A stretch of DNA of 9,529 nucleotides from Candidatus Poribacteria bacterium (GTDB lineage Bacteria; Poribacteria; WGA-4E; UBA9662), in assembly GCA_002699335.1 (NCBI GenBank), contig PACG01000014.1, positions 1 through 9,529 on the forward strand. The letters run 5' to 3'. The position numbers and the translations under genes are program-made. A model generated the notes under the pieces. It did not search any database, was not told the origin of the DNA, and worked only from the letters and a program-made list of their open reading frames with translations. Position 1 is the first letter of the stretch; each line of letters starts with the position of its first letter. Of this stretch, positions 7,409 through 9,529 are shown in pieces.

Positions 7409-7984
7409 TCATTTCCTGAAAACACCGAATAATTTCCTGAAAAATATGAGCGGGTTCTTCTTAATTTTGTTCTGTGAAATTCTTTTGTATTTATCAATCA
7501 GATTATTGTATTCGGCAATTTGTTCAGGATTGAGTTCTATCGTTTTCTGATAAACTTCTATTGCTTCGTTATATCTCTCCTGTTTAGCATATACGTTACC
7601 CAGATTATTGTATGCAGCAACTTGTTTAGGATCAATTTCTATGACTTTTTGGTAGGCTTCTATTGCTTCGTCATGTCTCTCTTGTTTGACATATACGTTA
7701 CCTAGATTGTAAAGTGTGGAGGTTTGGTCAGAGTCAATTTCTACGACTTTTTGGTAGGCTTCTATTGCTTCGTTATATTTCTCTTGTTTAGCATATACGT
7801 TACCCAGATTGTTGCATGCAGCAACTTGTTTAGGATCAATTTCTATGACTTTTTGGTAGGCTTCTATTGCTTCGTCATATCTTTCTTCATTAAAGTACAA
7901 GTTACCTAAATTCCCATGTGCCATAATATTTCTGGGATTAGTTGTTATTTCCTTAATCAAGGATTCTTCGGATGACTTGTCCAA
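7409..7984 (-). CDS. Tetratricopeptide repeat (TPR) protein
   Basis: A 191-residue protein with four clear TPR units at an exact 34-residue period: GN[LV]Y begins at residues 27, 61, 95 and 129, each followed by Y/H-[DN]-EAIE-[AV]-YQK-x-[IV]-E-[IL]. A partial unit lies on each side. TPRs form paired helices that bind peptides or other proteins, and the partner is unknown. The tail (RISQNKIKKNPLIFFRKLFG, 168-187) is strongly basic with a hydrophobic patch and might touch membrane or nucleic acid. No signal peptide is seen, so it is probably cytoplasmic. The start is TTG at 7984-7982: the ribosome binding site GAGGT lies 5 nt upstream, and an in-frame TAA sits just before, separated by one codon. 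Repeats are unusually alike at DNA level, pointing to recent internal duplication. The DUF6785-like gene is downstream on the same strand. Confidence 0.92.
   Translation of the reverse strand: MDKSSEESLIKEITTNPRNIMAHGNLGNLYFNEERYDEAIEAYQKVIEIDPKQVAACNNLGNVYAKQEKYNEAIEAYQKVVEIDSDQTSTLYNLGNVYVKQERHDEAIEAYQKVIEIDPKQVAAYNNLGNVYAKQERYNEAIEVYQKTIELNPEQIAEYNNLIDKYKRISQNKIKKNPLIFFRKLFGVFRK
7555..7878. repeat. 204-bp-period near-identical duplication inside the TPR gene
   Basis: Bases 7555-7674 and 7759-7878 are 120-bp copies, offset by 204 bp (two 34-residue TPRs), with about four mismatches that I count by eye. The intervening TPR is more divergent. This pattern fits duplication of a two-TPR unit, or gene conversion between copies. 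Confidence 0.75.
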
Positions 7985-7987
7985 TAT

Positions 7988-7992
7988 TTACC
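7988..7992 (-). promoter_or_regulatory. Ribosome binding site of the TPR gene
   Basis: On the minus strand GAGGT stands about 5 nt before the TTG codon at 7984-7982. With the in-frame stop immediately upstream, it fixes TTG as the start. Confidence 0.6.
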
Positions 7993-8028
7993 TCAAAGAC
8001 CAAATAATATGGATTTTACGTTCAATAT

Positions 8029-8034
8029 ATTATA
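8029..8034 (-). promoter_or_regulatory. Candidate -10 box for the TPR gene
   Basis: The complement reads TATAAT exactly, 45 nt upstream of the TPR start. No good -35 hexamer lies 16-18 nt further upstream, so it is a partial match in AT-rich DNA. Confidence 0.3.
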
Positions 8035-8264
8035 AAGTTTGCTAGATTTACTGGATTTGACGGCAGAAATTCATGCCTTTCAACAATAGAACATGGGCAA
8101 TGGCTAAGGATTACCAAGTATCAATTTATGTTGATTATCTCAAGACAATTTAAGGGCTAATGAGGGTAAGAATGGAATATGACGGTTACGCTTCAGACTT
8201 CTTTTAGACTAGGCTGACAAAAAAGCATTCTAACATGGTTACTATGTTGAGGTAAAGAGAGATG

Positions 8265-8278
8265 GCTGGTATGCCAGC
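8265..8278 (+). other. Short GC-rich hairpin
   Basis: GCTGG, loop TATG, CCAGC form a 5-bp stem, followed by AGTTGTTTTC. It is too short and its T-run too broken to call a terminator with confidence. It could be part of a structured leader upstream of the gene at 8513. Confidence 0.25.
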
Positions 8279-8499
8279 AGTTGTTTTCGACAAACAGTGG
8301 TGAGATAAGCTGTTTCACGCCAGCCTGCTTGGCGACCACAGGAAACTGCCTAATCTGTCGTTCGAATTTTAACTGGAAAATTAAGAAACAGGTGGCTAGC
8401 TGTAAGATTGCAGATTACTTATTTGGAAATGGATATGTCAATGAAAAAGACAACAGATTTCACTTGGAATCCATAAAATCTATGATTCAACAATTTAAG

Positions 8500-8504
8500 A
8501 GGAG
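8500..8504 (+). promoter_or_regulatory. Strong ribosome binding site of the 56-residue protein
   Basis: AGGAG, 8 nt before ATG 8513, is a near-ideal Shine-Dalgarno signal and one of the best in the window. It is the main reason for calling this short gene. Confidence 0.75.
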
Positions 8505-8512
8505 ACTTGATT

Positions 8513-8683
8513 ATGGAAATCGACAAAGAAACCTATGACCAGATTGCTGAACTTATCCATAGCGACGAAAGCCCAGTTGGCATCGACGCCAAAAAAACCC
8601 ACATTCTGATTCTTCATAAACTTGCTGAAATTGAGAAACGACTGGACGCTTTGGAAAAGCAATCCAAATCAGAAAGAAAGTGA
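8513..8683 (+). CDS. Small hypothetical protein, 56 residues, with C-terminal coiled-coil-like helix
   Basis: This gene encodes 56 residues, starting MEIDKETYDQ and ending KSERK. The start is fixed by AGGAG 8 nt upstream. Its middle, HSDESPVGIDAKKTHILIL (residues 16-34), has the ordered polar/hydrophobic texture of a folded, conserved core. From about residue 34 to 50, L-x-x-I-x-x-R-L-x-x-L-E spacing gives an amphipathic helix that could form a coiled coil or dimer. Composition is acidic and basic with no Cys or Trp, and no signal peptide or membrane segment, so it is probably cytoplasmic. I have an impression of similar short proteins in other bacteria but know no function. It stands alone: the flanking genes are on the other strand, 528 bp upstream and 245 bp downstream. 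Confidence 0.75.
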   Translation: MEIDKETYDQIAELIHSDESPVGIDAKKTHILILHKLAEIEKRLDALEKQSKSERK

Positions 8684-8891
8684 TTATGTAGTTGCGCCTG
8701 TTGAAGAAAGAAGTTATTGCCAGAGTCCTCTTTGTACAGATTCTACCTTTCTATAAAGATTAGCAATGACCTACCCAAATTTCCCAGCAAACACAATCAC
8801 AACAACAAAAGTTCCAAAGAGACAAATTTGGATATAAGAAATAGATGTGAAATGTAAAAATCTCAAAAATAGAACTCAACCTTATAGACTA

Positions 8892-8922
8892 TTTACTTTT
8901 CCTAAGCAATGAATAAAGTAAA
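8892..8922 (-). terminator. Possible weak terminator after the PhyH-like gene
   Basis: TTTACTTT (8892-8899) and AAAGTAAA (8915-8922) are perfect inverted repeats around a 15-nt loop, starting 6 nt past the stop of the minus-strand gene. The stem is nearly all A-T and would be unstable, so it may be chance. Confidence 0.25.
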
Positions 8923-8928
8923 ATTTGT

Positions 8929-9529
8929 TTAGGGAATATACAAATTCCGAGACCGATACTGGAAGAAGATCATCCGGCGATTTTCTTCTCCCGTCCAAGG
9001 GTAAGCACCATGGGTTTGAGCTGAAGCTAGAAAGAGGAGCACATCTCCTGCTTTCATCTCCACATGTTGAACCATTCCCATTTCGTCATCGCAAGTTCTG
9101 ATTCCATCAGGCATGGGATAACTAGCTTTGTGACTACCCGGTACGCAAACAAATCCTCCGTCGGCCAACGTGACATCGCGCAATTGCCAAGCAACATTGA
9201 TATATTCACTGTAGACACGGCCATTTTGCTGACGGTAGTGATTGGTGACTCTAGCTGGTTCACCAGCAGCATGGAGAGAGTGTCCTGAGGAACCCTTGCC
9301 TGACAAAAACGCACTACACTGCATACATTCAAAACCACTGCCCATAATCCAATTCAAGCGTTGGATAAGGCCTGGATGGGCGATCATTCTCTGGAATGGC
9401 TCGCCGTAGGGAGCAGGTAACTTCCACGGATCTCCCATTGATGATCGTCCCACTCCAGTACCCGCTAGAGGTTTAGAGTCACCAGCAGCAGATCCACCTG
9501 TACTTATCTGGTCGGTATTGGAGTCTATA
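8929..9529 (-). CDS. Phytanoyl-CoA dioxygenase (PhyH)-like Fe(II)/2-oxoglutarate oxygenase, N-terminus cut by window edge
   Basis: The frame is open from the right edge to TAA at 8931-8929, so about 200 residues are seen and the true start lies outside. The GTG at 9453 is internal and is probably not the start. PhyH-family enzymes use iron, O2 and 2-oxoglutarate to hydroxylate small molecules. Numbering from that GTG codon, visible motifs are SLHAAGEP (59-66, His61 as first metal ligand), NVAWQLRDV (86-94), ADGGFVCVPGSHKA (97-110), KAGDVLLF (134-141), THGAYPW (147-153, His148 as distal ligand) and RRMIFFQY (159-166, Arg for 2-oxoglutarate). LADGGF...PGSHK and GD...THG...R are standard family features. 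The first motif reads H-A-A instead of the usual H-x-D/E, so the metal site may lack its carboxylate. The substrate is unknown. Confidence 0.88.
   Translation of the reverse strand, partial: IDSNTDQISTGGSAAGDSKPLAGTGVGRSSMGDPWKLPAPYGEPFQRMIAHPGLIQRLNWIMGSGFECMQCSAFLSGKGSSGHSLHAAGEPARVTNHYRQQNGRVYSEYINVAWQLRDVTLADGGFVCVPGSHKASYPMPDGIRTCDDEMGMVQHVEMKAGDVLLFLASAQTHGAYPWTGEENRRMIFFQYRSRNLYIP

Larger units (their letters stand above)
7985..8512. other. Gene-poor spacer between TPR gene and 56-residue protein gene
   Basis: No confident gene lies here. It contains the TPR gene's upstream signals at the left end. Two small hairpins sit at 8232-8248 (AACAT/ATGTT, 7-nt loop) and 8265-8278 (GCTGG/CCAGC, 4-nt loop TATG). 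Two weak overlapping open frames run opposite ways: 8251-8538 on plus and 8196-8414 on minus. No tRNA, tmRNA, SRP RNA or RNase P signature was found. It could hold a leader RNA for the downstream small gene or a decayed gene. Confidence 0.4.

Noticed and set aside
7500..7910. Regularly spaced repeats that could suggest a CRISPR array
   Set aside because: The period is 102 bp, matches 34-residue TPR units in frame, and the 'spacers' are coding.
8350..8380. GTTCGAA sequence resembling a tRNA T-loop
   Set aside because: The flanking bases do not pair into a T-stem or acceptor stem, and no anticodon or D-arm can be placed.
8251..8538. Plus-strand open frame of about 85-96 codons ahead of the small gene
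   Set aside because: It has no ribosome binding site, only a TTG start, a Cys/Thr/Arg-rich N-terminal half typical of an antisense shadow, and it overlaps the better-supported 8513 start in another frame.
9054..9338. Overlapping open frames on both strands within the PhyH-like gene
   Set aside because: They are shadow frames of a clearly recognisable protein-coding frame.

Overview
The window comes from an AT-rich bacterial chromosome with Shine-Dalgarno-type initiation and TTG starts on some genes. Its gene mix is a penicillin-acylase-family Ntn hydrolase, a DUF6785/DUF6784-type polytopic membrane protein, a TPR protein and a phytanoyl-CoA-dioxygenase-like (PhyH) oxygenase. It also has a secreted protein with a repeated module of about 65 residues. 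This combination resembles uncultured marine or sponge-associated lineages such as Candidatus Poribacteria, which are rich in PhyH and DUF6785 proteins. That placement is inferred from gene content; no rRNA or marker gene is present to confirm it.

Layout, left to right. Positions 1-144 (-) hold the 5' end of a probable VUT/queuosine-precursor-transporter-type membrane protein that runs off the left edge. Positions 186-635 (-) hold a long open frame of uncertain status just upstream of it. Positions 666-3056 (+) encode a complete penicillin-acylase-family enzyme, followed by a possible terminator hairpin. Positions 3181-4962 (+) encode a 593-residue exported protein of unknown function with three divergent copies of one module, two in tandem and one at the C-terminus. 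Convergent to these, 5110-7086 (-) encodes the 658-residue DUF6785-like membrane protein. Upstream of it on the same strand, 7409-7984 (-) encodes a small TPR protein whose repeats show a recent 204-bp internal duplication. A gene-poor stretch (7985-8512) with a few small hairpins follows. It leads into a 56-residue protein with a strong ribosome binding site (8513-8683, +). The right edge (8929-9529, -) carries the C-terminal part of a PhyH-like oxygenase.

The genes do not form an obvious operon or pathway: strands alternate and spacers exceed 100 bp nearly everywhere. The region reads as a set of independently transcribed accessory genes. The items most worth a second look are the repeat-module exported protein, the HxA (not HxD) motif in the PhyH-like protein, and the 56-residue protein. 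No CRISPR array, tRNA, rRNA, IS element or recognisable defence system is present.
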